This document shows, one piece after another, positions 24,530 to 36,556 of a stretch of 64,000 nt of DNA (position 1 is its first letter; each line of letters begins with the position of its first letter). The notes below the pieces were generated by a model, which was not told where the DNA came from, ran no database searches, and saw nothing but the letters and a program-made list of their open reading frames with translations. The stretch covers positions 51,034,955 through 51,098,954 of the forward strand of contig NC_086375.1 in the NCBI RefSeq assembly GCF_036588685.1. Reading direction: 5' to 3'. The translations under genes and the position numbers were made by a program. Origin of the DNA: Mytilus trossulus (lineage: Eukaryota > Mollusca > Bivalvia > Mytilida > Mytilidae).

Positions 24530-25032
24530 CCATTATTTAATAGAGAAAATCTGACAAGACCAAAAGAATTTAGAATGTGAGATCTTTATATTGTTTATTT
24601 ATTTCAATACTGTCAAACGACTTGTAAACAGTTAATACCGTTAAATGATGAACTTTACCCAAACAATTTGTTTGATATTTGCCAAATATCTCGAAAATTT
24701 TCGAATTTAGACAGGAAAGCGCTCGACTTTTTTACAAGTCAGAGTGGCATTTGTCAAATAGCTTCATGAGCTTGATGCTTGCAGGAAAATATATAAAACG
24801 TATGTGGAATAGACTTATTGTTTAAGACAACATAAAATGGATGTGATATAGTTCATAAATAGTTATTTTCTTTTCTGGATAATAACGTTTCAGGTTAGCC
24901 GATATGCTGAAGTATATAAGTGGGTTTCTTTTGAAATAAGTCTTAAAGGTACAACAAATGAAAATTCTTTCTGAATAATTTGTAAAGCCCTGAAAAGGAC
25001 TGTTTCATCATTGTTAAGCCATGTACTGCTTC

Positions 25033-25470
25033 TCAGTATATATCACCAGACTCTTCGACAATATCAACCTCTTCACCAAATAGTTCCATTCTGAGGTTTG
25101 CCAGCTCAAGCGCCTTTTGTCTAGTGTATTGGTGATATGCTGTCCGCACCCCTTCGATTATGGTTATCTTCACGTATAAATGGTAAGCCTCATTCATCAT
25201 TCTGTTGGTTAAAGCTTTCCTGTATCTGGTGCTAGTTTCGGCGTATCTAATGTTTAAAGCTTGTACTTGTTGACAAGCCCTGTTGAAACAATGGTCCGTT
25301 TTCTTGAATATGTCAAATTTTGAAGGCTTCTTCTCTCTGATGACTAGCGATTTGAAGTCGTTAAGAAACGAAGGCATAATTTTATCGAGTAATAAAATAT
25401 ATTTCTTGTATCGATTTATATAAGGATAATACCGGATATATGTTAATGTTGAGTAATAATTAGGTAACAA
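25033..25470 (-). CDS. Unrecognised ORF, likely an exon of an uncharacterised protein
   Basis: An open frame of 145 codons whose first ATG is at 25377 (MPSFLNDFK..., 115 residues). The frame stays open upstream to about 25535 with protein-like sequence (GKTGKPLLPNYYSTLTY). An acceptor-like TCAAGTCAG lies near 25500. The true N-terminus may therefore be on another exon at higher coordinates. The product has balanced composition with predicted helices (ALTNRMMNEAYHLYVKI, QKALELANLRMELFGEE) and an acidic end (VDIVEESGDIY). No domain, signal peptide or membrane segment is recognised. It converges tail-to-tail with the lysine-rich gene 1.3 kb away. Better than a random ORF in this AT-rich DNA, but unproven. 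25540-26220 holds nothing recognisable. Confidence 0.45.
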   Translation of the reverse strand: MLPNYYSTLTYIRYYPYINRYKKYILLLDKIMPSFLNDFKSLVIREKKPSKFDIFKKTDHCFNRACQQVQALNIRYAETSTRYRKALTNRMMNEAYHLYVKITIIEGVRTAYHQYTRQKALELANLRMELFGEEVDIVEESGDIY

Positions 25471-27062
25471 TGGTTTTCCGGTTTTACCCTTAGACTGACT
25501 TGATAAGTCAATGGAAAGGTGGGATTTATGATAGGTGTCATTAACTTATCACAAGAAAATTAAAACCCATGTTTGTTTATCAATTAGTTCTGTGAAAGGT
25601 GACAAGATACTATAATATGACAGAGATGAGCAATGATTAATTATAAATGAAAAATAAAGAATATTTTCTTGAAAGTTATAGACAAAACTCAATACTTAAA
25701 TTCTAATCTTCTCCTTTGCAAAAAGTATATGTATTAAATTGTTTCCTCTTGTACAATCTGTTGCAATAATAAGGAATGAAACATGAATGAGAAATCAAAA
25801 ATATTTGTTCTTCTCCTAGGAAATATCGTCGAAAATTCGAAATTTATTGGGAGATCCAAATATGAACAATTTATCTATTGATGAACGTGACTGCGCTATA
25901 ATAGACTTAATTCGGAATCTTGTTCCTATTCTAACGACATTTTTTTGTTTTCTAACTTTTTGTTTGATTACTGACATAAAAAATATTTATGTTCTTGGTC
26001 TAAATTTATATCACTTATTCAAACTGGTGTTTTGCATTTGCGCCGATCTGCCTTATATTTGCGCAAATGAAAGATTAATAATTAAAAAATAGACGCAAAT
26101 GCCATTCGCCCATTCAAACATGTTTAAGAACTCTGGTGTGTAAACTTTGTTGTTTGTTTAATAAAAACTGTAAACTTCGGTCACATTTCATAAACAGTAT
26201 TTTATATATGCATGTAATTAAGGTCTTTCCTTTCTTAAATGGAAAGACCTTACTGTATTTCGTTTGTTTATTATTATTATTATTATTATTATTCTTTTTC
26301 TTCCGCCGTTTTTCAAAGTTAATCGGTGATAAAAGTACGCAAGATATCAAAATGATCTTTGGTATCAAGTATCGGGTTAATAAAAGCTATCTTGTATTAG
26401 GGGCACCGAGGTGTACTATTTACCTTATAGGAGTTATCTCCCCAATTACAAAAAACACTGTTATCGCTATAACTCATGAACTATAAGACTTAGCGGCAAA
26501 TGGTTTTTTTTTAAATGTTCCTTGCCAAATGATACAAGTTCAAATAATTTAAATCGAAGCGATCAAGTGACCTATTATAGGAGTTATTTCCCCTTGAATA
26601 TTTAAATTTTCGATATGCATATAAATCTCATGAACCGTAAGTCATAAAGACTGCGGGTCTTCAGATTTGAGTTCATTGGACCAAAACTAGAAAATATAGG
26701 TCAAGGTCAAAGGTCAAGGTCATATTTTAGATTTTCAAAAGTTTTTCATTTCCCTATAACTATTGAACGGTTATAGATACAGAAAAATTAAGCAGTGAAA
26801 AATAATTGGTACTTCAAGGGACAACTTTTTTACATTATGACTATACTGATTTTACCATCATGTAAGGGACATAACTCCTATTGATGGTTTTTAAAAAGCC
26901 ATTTTTAGGCAAAACTCTTTAACAAAAGGTCCTTGACCCATACGGTCTTTTGCAATGACCTTGTGGAGCAATGACCTTGACGAAGGTCACAAGGTCAAAG
27001 GTCAAGGTCATCAAATTATGTGTTTTTTGGCACTATTTAAACAGTTTTATGTGTGTTTGAAT

Positions 27063-27071
27063 TCCAACCAA

Positions 27072-27152
<81 letters not shown>

Positions 27153-27153
27153 T

Positions 27154-27187
<34 letters not shown>
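27063..27187. repeat. (CAAT)n microsatellite
   Basis: About 125 bp of nearly uninterrupted CAAT tetranucleotides directly upstream of the longer array, whose units also contain short CAAT runs. Confidence 0.95.
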
Positions 27188-27188
<1 letters not shown>

Positions 27189-29010
27189 GCAAGTTTCCGT
27201 TTCATGTGTTTAATACGGGATCCAAGGTTTCTTTTTTTCGCTTGTTTTAATTGACACTTTCCAACGTGTTTAACCAACGTGTTTAACCAACGTGTTTAAC
27301 CAACGTGTTAAACCAACGTGTTTAACCAACGTGTTTTACTAACCAATCAACGTGTTTAACCAACCAACAAACCAATCAATCAATGCATGTTTCCGTTTCA
27401 TGTGTTTCATACGGGATCCAAGGTTTTTTTCCCCGCTTGTTTTAATTCAGCCTATCCAACCAACGTGTTTAACCAACGTGTTTAACCAACGTGTTAAACC
27501 AACGTGTTTAACCAACGTGTTTAACTAACCAACCAACGTGTTTAACTAACCAATCAATCAATGCATGTTACCGTTTCATGTGTTTCATACGGGATCCAAG
27601 GTTTTTTTTCGCTTGTTTTAATTGAGCCTATCCAACCAACGTGTTTAACCAACGTGTTTAACCAACGTGTTTAACTAACTAACCAACCAACGTGTTTAAC
27701 CAACCAACAAACCAATCAATCAATGCATGTTTCCGTTTCATGTGTTTCATACGGGATCCAAGGTTTTTTTTCCCGCTTGTTTTAATTCAGCCTATCCAAC
27801 CAACGTGTTTAACCAACGTGTTAAACCAACGTGTTTAACCGACGTGTTTAACTAACCAACCAACGTGTTTAACCAACCAACCAATCAATCAATGCATGTA
27901 TCCGTTTCATGTGTTTCATACGGGATCCAAGGTTTTTTTTCGCCTGTTTTAATTGAGCCTATCCAACCAACGTGTTTAACTAACGTGTTTAACCAACGTG
28001 TTAAACCAACATGTTTAACCGACGTGTTTAACTAACCAACCAACGTGTTTAACCAACCAACCAATCAATCAATGCATGTATCCGTTTCATGTGTTTCATA
28101 CGGGATCCAAGGTGGTTTTTTTTTGCTTGTTTTTATTGAGCCTATCCAACCAACGTGTTTAACCAACGTGTTAAACCAACATGTTTAACCAACGTGTTTA
28201 ACTAACCAACCAACGTGTTTAACCAACCAACTAACCAATCAAGCAATGTATGTTTCCGTTTCATGTGTTTCATACGGGATCCAAGGTGTTTTTTTTCGCT
28301 TGTTTTAATTAAGCCAATCCAACCAACGTGTTTAACCAACGTGTTGAACCAACATGTTTAACCAACGTGTTTAACCAACCAACCAACCAATCAATCAATC
28401 AATCAATGCATGTTTATGTTTCATGTGTTTCATACGGGATCCAAGTTTTTTTTCCGCTTGTTTTAATTGAGCCTATCAAGGTGTTTAACCAATCAACGTG
28501 TTTAACCAACCAACATGTTTAATCAACGTGTTTAACCAACCAATCAATCAATCAATCAATCAATGCATGTTTCCGTTTCATCTGTTTCATACGGGATCCA
28601 AGGTCTCTTTTTTTCTTCGCTTGTTGTAATTGAGCCTATCCAATGTGTTTAACTAACCAACGTGTTTAACCAACATGTTTAACCAAACCAACGTGTTTAA
28701 CCAACCAACCAACCAACCAACCAATGCATGTTTCTGTTTCATGTGTTTAATACGGAATCTAATGTCTCTTTTTTTTTGCTTGTTTAAATTAACCCTATAC
28801 AACGTGTTTAACCAATGTGTTTAACCAAACAATGTGTTTAACCAACCAACCAACCAATCAATCAATCAATCCATTCCATTAATTAATGCAAGTTTCCGTT
28901 TTATGTGTTTAATACGGAATCCAAGGTCTCTTTTTTTTCCCACTTGTTTCAAGAGACCCTATATCAAGTGTTTAATAAATAAACCAATCAACCAACCAAC
29001 CAACTAATCA
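27188..29010. repeat. Minisatellite/satellite array, ~11 units of 157-195 bp
   Basis: The marker CATACGGGATCCAAGG (or a variant) recurs at about 27212, 27409, 27587, 27748, 27918, 28098, 28273, 28430, 28588, 28752 and 28911. Each unit has a variable number of the 13-bp sub-repeat CCAACGTGTTTAA plus CAAT repeats, then a conserved single-copy half (GCATGTTTCCGTTTCATGTG...). Divergence rises towards the right end. Confidence 0.92.
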
Positions 29011-29085
29011 ATAAATTAATCAATCAATATATATGATATTTTTATTTATGACAGTATAATTAAAAGAAAATGGAAGGAAAGACCT

Positions 29086-31119
29086 ATCAATTATTCAAGA
29101 AGAATTGAACTTTAATTTTTTATTGCTTTTGCTTAATCTGTTATCATTGATATTACGTCGTTTAATTACATACTAAAACATTTCCTTGTACGCTTTGCAG
29201 TTGAACATTATTCGCCTTAGACTTCATGAAAGTTCAAAACGAATCGCTTCTTTTCCCCAAATTCGAAATAGTAACCACACGTTCGTGCAAAATCTTGACC
29301 TCATTCTGTTTCTATTGTCTGGTTGCTGTCTAGTTGACGTCACGTTTGCTACACGTATTATGTTTTAAAAACAGTATAATGCTATGTTTGTTTTGTTGTG
29401 CCGTTTTTTTTCATCAACGCATACCCCCATTTCATTTCATTTGTTGCTATTTTTTTTAATGTGTTACCAGTATGTTAAATATAGACAACCTATTGTTCAT
29501 GCTGACCTTGAACATATTATCGATCGACATAATGATGTGCAGTAGTGCAGAAGGAGTCAACTTTCGGTTCTGCTGTCTTTGTTGTTAAATGAACCAAATT
29601 ATCTAACATATCTGAGGTATGTATTCTCCTATGTATTATAATTGGAATAACCACAATAAAGCGAATAGACAGAGACCCTGATTTAGGTCGCCTTAACTCT
29701 CTACAAAGTACAGTTATAAATGAGACATGCACCATCTATAGCTTATTAATTTGTTTTTTTTTTAAACTTCCTTGTTACTTTGCCCTTTTGAAGAATTTGC
29801 TCTAACTTAGAAACACACTAGGTAGGCTCCAGTATCGTATAGGACGGCGTGCACAAAGCTGAGTCCACAAACGTAACGTCTTCAAATAACTAAATTCATT
29901 TACGTCGTCGTGATTTTCCCCCAGAAAACATAAGCGTAACAAAAATACTGGACTCTCAGTTTATCACATAAGTTTTAACATAAACGTTCTACATCATGCT
30001 TTTTTAATGAACAACAAAGTACAGCAAATGCAAATTGTGAAAATATGAATACTGTGAATATAAGCTAAGAGCACTTTAATGGAAATGATAAGCGACTATG
30101 TCGAGGACCCTATTCAGAAAATAGCGTTAAAACGACATTTCTTTTTAAAAATTGTAACATAATAACTGGACATTTAACAAATTGAGGTGTTCAGCCTAGA
30201 CAATCAAATCATTCTTATTTTGCAGATTTTTTTTAAGCCTCTTGAAATGCACATTTGGAAAATCAAGTTATTCTGAAACAAAAAAAAGCAATTACATAAT
30301 TTTCCTTATCGATTCTTCCATTTTCGAATAAAATTTCTCTAAATTACTACTTCTTACACATAACGAACTACATTCTAAGCGTATCTACAATGGTCGTTAT
30401 TCAGTTTTTTTGCTCTGAATTTCGTATGACGACATAGTCCAAATCTGAAAGAATTATATTTAACGAAAATTTGGGGAAATATGTTGAATTTGTATAAATT
30501 TCAGGTCAAAATCTCTATTTCATGCTTATTCAGAATGGATAATTCTATGTCTCCAAGTGGTTGTAGCTTTTAAAATTTCATGAAGTTTTGATAACCTACT
30601 AACATTTTCATCTTAAAAGTCAACAAAACAGAACAATGTATGCAAATTCCCGTTCCTGAATGAAACGACATCGCATTATTTGTTTAACTTTTGCCTCCGT
30701 TAGCTACACAGTGGTTACTTCAACAACTAACCAACTATACCTATCCCATTTTAATAGTGTGAGTGAATAAAACAAAAGCTATCAAATATTTCCTTATAAC
30801 TCCTCCAACATCACCCAACTCTCCTAAAACACAAGATAATAAAAACAATAAGAAACCCACTGATTGTCGAGGTTTCTGACATTTGACATGTACATTTTGG
30901 ATAAAATGTTTTTTAAGTCTTAGCCAGCCTTTCCAATATCCGGCTATTTCGATATCGGAAAGATGGTGGATTTGAGGAATAGAGGATAATGGGTGAAACA
31001 AATATGAAAAAGAAAAAAAGAGAATACCGAATAGGCGCTAAAATATAAAAAAAATTACGAAAAAGAAAAAATGACTTCAAACAAACAATAAGAAAATTTA
31101 CGAAAAAGAAAAAAAGGAA
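29086..31119. other. Intergenic stretch without recognisable feature
   Basis: AT-rich sequence with only short fortuitous frames. No family, repeat with inverted ends or RNA gene was recognised on either strand. Confidence 0.4.
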
Positions 31120-31764
31120 AAATAAAATTGAGAAAGGAAATGGTGAATATGTCAAAGCGACAACCACCCGACCATAGAGCAGACAACAACCGAAGGCAAC
31201 CAATGGGTCTTCAATGTAGCGAGAATTCCCGCACCCGTATGTGTCCTTCAGCTGGCTCCTAAAAATATACACAATAGTACAGTGATAATGGACGTCATAC
31301 TAAACTCCGAATTATACACAAGAAACTAAAATTTAAAATCATACAAGACTAACAAAGGCCAGAGGCTCCTGACTTGGGACAGGCGCAAAATCGCGGCGGG
31401 GTTAAACATGTTTATGAGATCTCAACCCTCCCCCTATACCTCTAGCCAATGTAGAAAAGTAAAAGAATAACAATACGCACATTAAAATTCAGTTCAAGAG
31501 AAGTCGGAGTCCGATGTCAAAAGATGTAACAAAAGAAAATAAATAAAATGACAATAATACATAAATAACAACAGACTACTAGCAGTTAACTGACATGCCA
31601 GCTCCAGACCTCAATTAAACTGATTGAAAGATTTTGTCTTCATCATATGAATATCAGGTACAATCCCTCCCGTTAGGGGTTTAGTATCATACTATCATAA
31701 AATATATGAGAAGAACATATCCCGTGTCATGCCAACAACTGGTTTTTTTTAGAAATAAATGTGT
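31120..31764 (-). repeat. Conserved 3' tail of the reverse-transcriptase element
   Basis: Matches 39631-40270 (opposite strand) along its length. Shared markers in plus sense: AGACAACCACCCGACCATAG-like, TTCAATGTAGCGAGAATTCC, ACTAACAAAGGCCAGAGGC, TCCTGACTTGGGACAGGCGC and GGGGTTAAACATGTTT. Both copies directly follow an RT frame, so it is probably the element's 3' untranslated region. Confidence 0.7.
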
Positions 31765-32537
31765 TTAGTTCCGATGCAAAGACCCTATCAGTGAATCAAT
31801 GTTAAAGCCAAAATATGCAATCTTTAATGACTTGAAAACAGTATCGTAACTATATCCCCTTTTAATAAGTCTGTTTAAAGGTTTTGTTAGTTTCTGAGGA
31901 GAATACTGACATTTTTGTGCTTTATAAAGAATATTTCCATAAAAAATTGGATGTGAAATACCTGAACGTATAAGATGTCTGCATGTTGAGTTATATTTAC
32001 GAATTATTTCCTTATACCGGTGATAAAATTTAGTAAATGTTTTGACCAGTTTGTGATATCGAAAACCCTGGTGTAATAATTTTTCAGTAATACATAAATT
32101 TCTCTCGCTAAAATCTAATACGTTGTTACATACACGAGCGAATCGTACAAGTTGAGATATATAAACACCATAAGATGGTGACAATGGAACGTCACCATCT
32201 AAAAATGGATAATTAACAATAGGAAATGAAAAATCATCTCTTTTATCATAAATTTTTGTATTAAGCTTCCCGTTTATGATATAGATATCAAGATCGAGGA
32301 AAGGGCAGTGGTCATTGTTATCATTAGCTTTATTTAAAGTAAGTTCTACAGGATAAATTTCTTTAGTATACATACTGAAGTCGTCATTATTGAGAGCCAA
32401 TATATCATCCAAATATCTAAAAGTATTGTTAAATTTTTGTATCAAATGTTGTTTTGATGGGTCTTTGCTAATTTTAGTCATAAATTGTAACTCATAACAA
32501 TACAAAAACAGGTCCGCAATAAGTGGTGCACAGTTTC
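31765..32537 (-). pseudogene. Reverse transcriptase fragment (Penelope-like or related), 5'-truncated
   Basis: A frame of about 250 codons that starts abruptly at the RT motif NCAPLIADLFLYCYE; a stop codon and unrelated sequence lie just upstream. It continues through FRYLDDILALNNDDF (motif C, YLDD), PFLDLDIYII and LNTKIYDKRDDFSFPIVNYP. It ends with YISQLVRFARVC and the GFRYHKLVKTFTKFYHRY region. The N-terminal palm/finger motifs and any endonuclease are missing. I cannot settle the clade: the GTNCAP and LYDKRDDF motifs recall Penelope-like RTs common in marine invertebrates. The 3' tail and two further fragments lie at 37.7 and 39.3 kb. Confidence 0.75.
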
Positions 32538-32681
32538 AAACAAAAAATAACAAATAATAAAACACAATCATAAAAAATGCACTTTAATGAATAATATGAG
32601 ATTAAAAACATTGAATCACTCATGTAAAGTTAACTTGTTTCTAAGATCTTTGAAAAAAATGCAAAACAACATTTAAGAGTT

Positions 32682-32817
32682 GAATGCTTCTTTTAGTAAC
32701 TTCATTGGGGTGTAAAAGCGTTGACCGAAGTACATTTTGTATGAAGCGCTTCATTATTAAAATGTGCACACAGTCAACACTTTTACAACCTTATGAAGTT
32801 ACAAAATGAGGCATTCT
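32682..32817. mobile_element. Foldback MITE, ~55-bp inverted arms
   Basis: The left arm 32682-32737 (GAATGCTTCTTTTAGTAACT...) and right arm 32759-32817 (...GAAGTTACAAAATGAGGCATTC) are inverse copies with scattered mismatches. Confidence 0.7.
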
Positions 32818-33039
32818 AACAAATGATTACATTTTTTAGCTGTGATCATCAAAACACGATTTTTTTTAAATTTTTTTTATTTAATTTACCTGTGCACTTT
32901 ATTGTGGGACCTCGAAATAAGTTTGATTATATATTGATGTTTTTTTTTATCGACTTGTGGGTTTTGATTGTTCCTTCTTATTTTTTGCCCTTTTTGACAA
33001 TACCAAACATGAAACATAGGACTCCCCAGAACATACGAA

Positions 33040-33195
33040 TCCCCAGAGGTGGATTTGGAAATTTTTATAAGTGTGGGCCCACTGACTGCCTAAGAGGTTG
33101 ACCGCTCCGGTTATGGCTCAGTGCTTCCCTATATAATCAACCATTTTTTTCTCACAAAAGAGTGTGTGGCGGGCCCACTGGACCCCTCCCTTAAA
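33040..33195. repeat. Dispersed repeat with GGATTT/AAATCC ends
   Basis: AGAGGTGGATTTGG at about 33046 and TTAAATCCGGCTCTG near 33191 are roughly inverse. The interior has GGGCCCACTG twice (33076 and 33174) in similar arrangement. Probably a small MITE upstream of the ankyrin-cGLR gene. The remaining sequence between 32818 and 33640 shows nothing else. Confidence 0.4.
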
Positions 33196-33710
33196 TCCGG
33201 CTCTGAATCAAATGTCAACATATGCATTAATGAATTACACACACTATCTTGAAGCAATACTATACGATTACCATGCATCTGAAACATAATACAGTAAGTA
33301 AATTATTCGAATCATGCTAGTCCTGAGCGATCGAAACGTGAATTGACTCTTATATGTCGGAGGATACATTCGAGGACAAGTTGTTAACCAAAAGCACTTA
33401 AAAATAGCAGTATTAACCCAGCGGAGAAAAAAACATTACATCTTAAATATATAAATGTACTGACTTTCGTGGCCACAAGATAAACCAATTCATTTTGATC
33501 GTTGAACTTAACAGTTATAGAGGTATACAACACAGCCGGTATTCATAATTTTGGTGACCTTTTTTAGACTATAGTACATGTATTTCTGTAATTTATATAA
33601 ACGAATCTAGGTTTATGCTTTACTTTGGCATAAATACAATAAATTCTTTTTGATTGATAATTTCTTTTTCACAAACGATTTTAATTATCCTCTTATTCAT
33701 TCATTTTCAG

Positions 33711-36535
33711 ATGTGAAATTAAGTGAGAGAAGATTCGCTAAAAAAGAGATGGAAAATTTGAACTTTTCAAATATTAAATTGCACCAACTTCTAGGGAAAG
33801 TGCAACTAGATGATATAGACGTAGAAATACCTGCTGAGATTGGAGATACTGCACTGCATAATGCAGTCGTAACAAATGACGTCCACGCATGTCAACAGAC
33901 GGTAAATACAGTTATTTTGAACGCTGGTAACTTGAAAGGAGATACAGCTTTACATCTTGCTGTGAAATTGAAAGTTCCATTCAGCATTCGTATTATTGAC
34001 ATTTTGATAGGGGCAGGGGCAAATATCAATGCAATAAATAAGTGGGGACAGACACCGCTCCACTACGCAGTTATTGCTAGAGCACAGGAAAACGTTTTAG
34101 AGTTGCTGAAACTACCAAGCATTGATGTAAATGTCAGTGACCTAAATGGATTCAGCCCACTACACTGTTGTTTTAGTTTTAGTAAAGAAATAACTGCAGA
34201 TTATTACGCTAATAGAAGCTACGACTTGGATATGAATGCTAGTTTTATCATAATGGCGGAAAACTTAATAAAGGCAGGTGCCTCAGTTAACAGTCAGACA
34301 CGTTTCGACCAAAGTGTTCTTCACTTTGCTGCAACGAGAGATGACAACACTCCCCTGATTAAACATTTGATTGCTAACTTCCCCGAAATGGATTTGACCA
34401 CGAAAAATATCACGGGAGAAAATTTCTTGCATGTGTATTGTACCAACGAAGTATGTGAAGAAATTGTAGAGACGTTGGCAGTAGTAGCTAAAATGCGTTC
34501 ATCATCGATTGTTAAAGAATTGCTATCGGATGTCGATGTGTATGGTAGAACGCCATGGGTTTACCTCATTGATACTGTAAACATAATCGGTGGAACGGTT
34601 GAAGCAATACTAAACTATGGAGTGTCTGTCAACAAGAGCGACAATCTTGGAAACACAGCTTTGCACAGAATAGCTGGAGTGTCGGCTGCTTGCGTTCTCA
34701 CGGACGTGATTGAGGTGTTAATAAATACAGGAGCAGATCTCAATAAAGGGAATATCTATGGAGAGTCGCCTGCTTTCGTTCTTTTTCTCGATTCCGCCTT
34801 TGATATTTTCAACACACACAAGATGGATTTCAACAGCCAAGATAGATGGGGTCGGAGCCCTTTAATGTCCATGATGAAGCATAGGCCAATTCCTGATCTC
34901 CTATACAGAGTTATACTGGAAGGAAATGCAGATATAAATAGGCCAGATGCATACGGATCGACTCCTCTTCATTTTGCTGCATACCACAATTATGAAGAGC
35001 AAGTCAAATTGCTATTGGAACTTGGTGCTGACGACAATGCCAAGGATAGTCTTCAAGATAAACCTGTTGACACAGTTAAGCGACACTGCAGTTATCGGTG
35101 CCATAATCTTCTTGACATGGCTTGTGGAATTGAAAGAATGCATGCAAGAAAAAGATCGAACGATGAAATAATTCTTGATCTACCGAAAACTATCAAATCA
35201 ACAAACGTGAAATCTCTGCACGAAATAGACATGGCGATGGGATTACCAGAACATCGAATACCTTTCTGGGATTATTTACTGCAGACATATTATGATAGAA
35301 CTCCTGAAAATGCAAATGAAGTGGACAGAATTGTAACGGAAGTTAATTCTCTTGTCGGATCACTTTGTGGTGCCATCTCTAAATACGATCCGATATTCAA
35401 CATGTCTATTTTTCCAACTGGAAGTTCTGCTGAACAAACCAAAGTCGGTAGACCTGATGAATTTGATTTTGTGTTATGTATTGATCAGCTAAATGAAATA
35501 ACCAAACCAGTCATGATTAAGGAATGCATCGAAAGTGGATTTGCCTGTTTGAAATTTATCCATAACCCCGTTCCAGCAGCGTTCCTGCCATTCTGCGACA
35601 GTGAAGGATATTTTTTGGCGTTCCCATTTCTACAGCTTTTCAACAGATATCTTAAAAGAGCTTTGAATGAAAGTAGCATTTGGAATAGTGGGAATTTATA
35701 CTACAATTATGAAGATAAGATGGAAGTCATTAAAGGCAAGCCGGTCTTTAATTTTGATGTTTATTGGATTGGACCTGTCTACAAACAGCTTAAAATAAGC
35801 ATTGATCTCGTACCAGCGGTATACAAACGAGGCTTTTGGCCTGCTAACATTAACTTTGAACAAATGCCTCTAATGACTGAAGCGATCCAGAACTCGGGCT
35901 GCTTCTTAATTCTGCAGTCACGATCTAACGAATTCGACACAAAGAAACATTTATTTGATAGCAATATTTGTTTCACTTGCAACAATGATACAGACAGATC
36001 TTTGAGACGAATGCTGCGTGTCTCAGCTGCTCCTGCCGAAATTTGTCTGATGAAATCGCTTCCTGTGGTATTTCGACGAGCATACGCCCTTGCCAAAATT
36101 ATGAAAAGCAAAGAGATTTGCCCAAAGGTGGAGCTGGAACATATTGGCAAATGGACAAAACTGTTAACTCATCAGATAAAATTTGAAGAGAAGAAACCCC
36201 TGCCAGCCAAACCATCCAATGTAATTAAAAGTTACATGTTGAAAAATTGCATATTTTACACCATGCTAGAAATGAAAAACAACTTTGGCGAGCAAAATGT
36301 ACATCCATCGATCATCACTTCAAAAGTATATCAGTATCTACTGCATTTTTCGGACAAGAGGTACTTAAATCCATTTTTTCTGCCTTTTTCAGACGTATTC
36401 GAATTCGAAAAGGACACACAGAGGTCGACATTTGATGATTTTATGATGCGCCTGAAGCGCGAATTGAGCATCAAATTAATCCTTGGTATGCTGAAACAGC
36501 CATTTCCAGAAGAATGTTTATCGTCAAAGTTTTAA
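33711..36535 (+). CDS. Ankyrin-repeat / Mab-21 (cGAS-like) nucleotidyltransferase fusion
   Basis: The open frame spans 33650-36535 (961 codons). A strong acceptor (TTCATTCATTTTCAG) ends at 33710, so upstream residues are probably intron. The first Met after it is residue 34 (33749). Residues in the 961 numbering: about eleven ankyrin repeats, 65-470 (GDTALHLAVKL, GQTPLHYAV, GSTPLHFAAYHNYEEQVKLL); a linker with a long helix, 515-580; then a Mab-21/cGLR nucleotidyltransferase, about 585-940. The catalytic signature is present: GSS at 591-593, E604 and D606 in KVGRPDEFDFVL, and the third acid D719 in LKISIDLVPAVY. The C-terminal helical lobe includes SYMLKNCIFYTMLEMK. The vertebrate cGAS zinc thumb is not evident; C774 and C777 are the only close cysteines. 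Active relatives make cyclic dinucleotides on binding dsDNA or dsRNA; ligand and product here are unknown. The exon is uninterrupted to the stop. Confidence 0.9.
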
Positions 36536-36556
36536 AGAACTTCAGAAGATTATTTA

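Larger units (their letters stand above)
26221..29085. mobile_element. TIR element (AGGTCTTTCC ends) carrying satellite arrays
   Basis: AGGTCTTTCC (26221-26230) is the first half of a terminal hairpin (second half 26241-26250). It is matched inversely by GGAAAGACCT at 29076-29085. The left 800 bp is non-coding, with a (TAT)n tract and two GGTCAAGGTCAAAGGTCAAGGTCA stretches (26698 and 26988). The right 2 kb is tandem repeats. Open frames over the array (INQSINQS...) are repeat translations. Confidence 0.65.

Noticed and set aside
26955-27250. Frames reading INQSINQS...
   Set aside because: Translation of the (CAAT)n microsatellite.
30741-31272. 86- and 119-codon minus-strand ORFs
   Set aside because: They overlap the RT-element tail and adjacent low-complexity A-rich DNA; the Phe-rich product reflects poly-T composition.
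33650-33710. First 20 codons of the longest ankyrin-cGLR frame (MIDNFFF...)
   Set aside because: They form a pyrimidine-rich, AT-rich stretch leading into a strong splice acceptor and look intronic.
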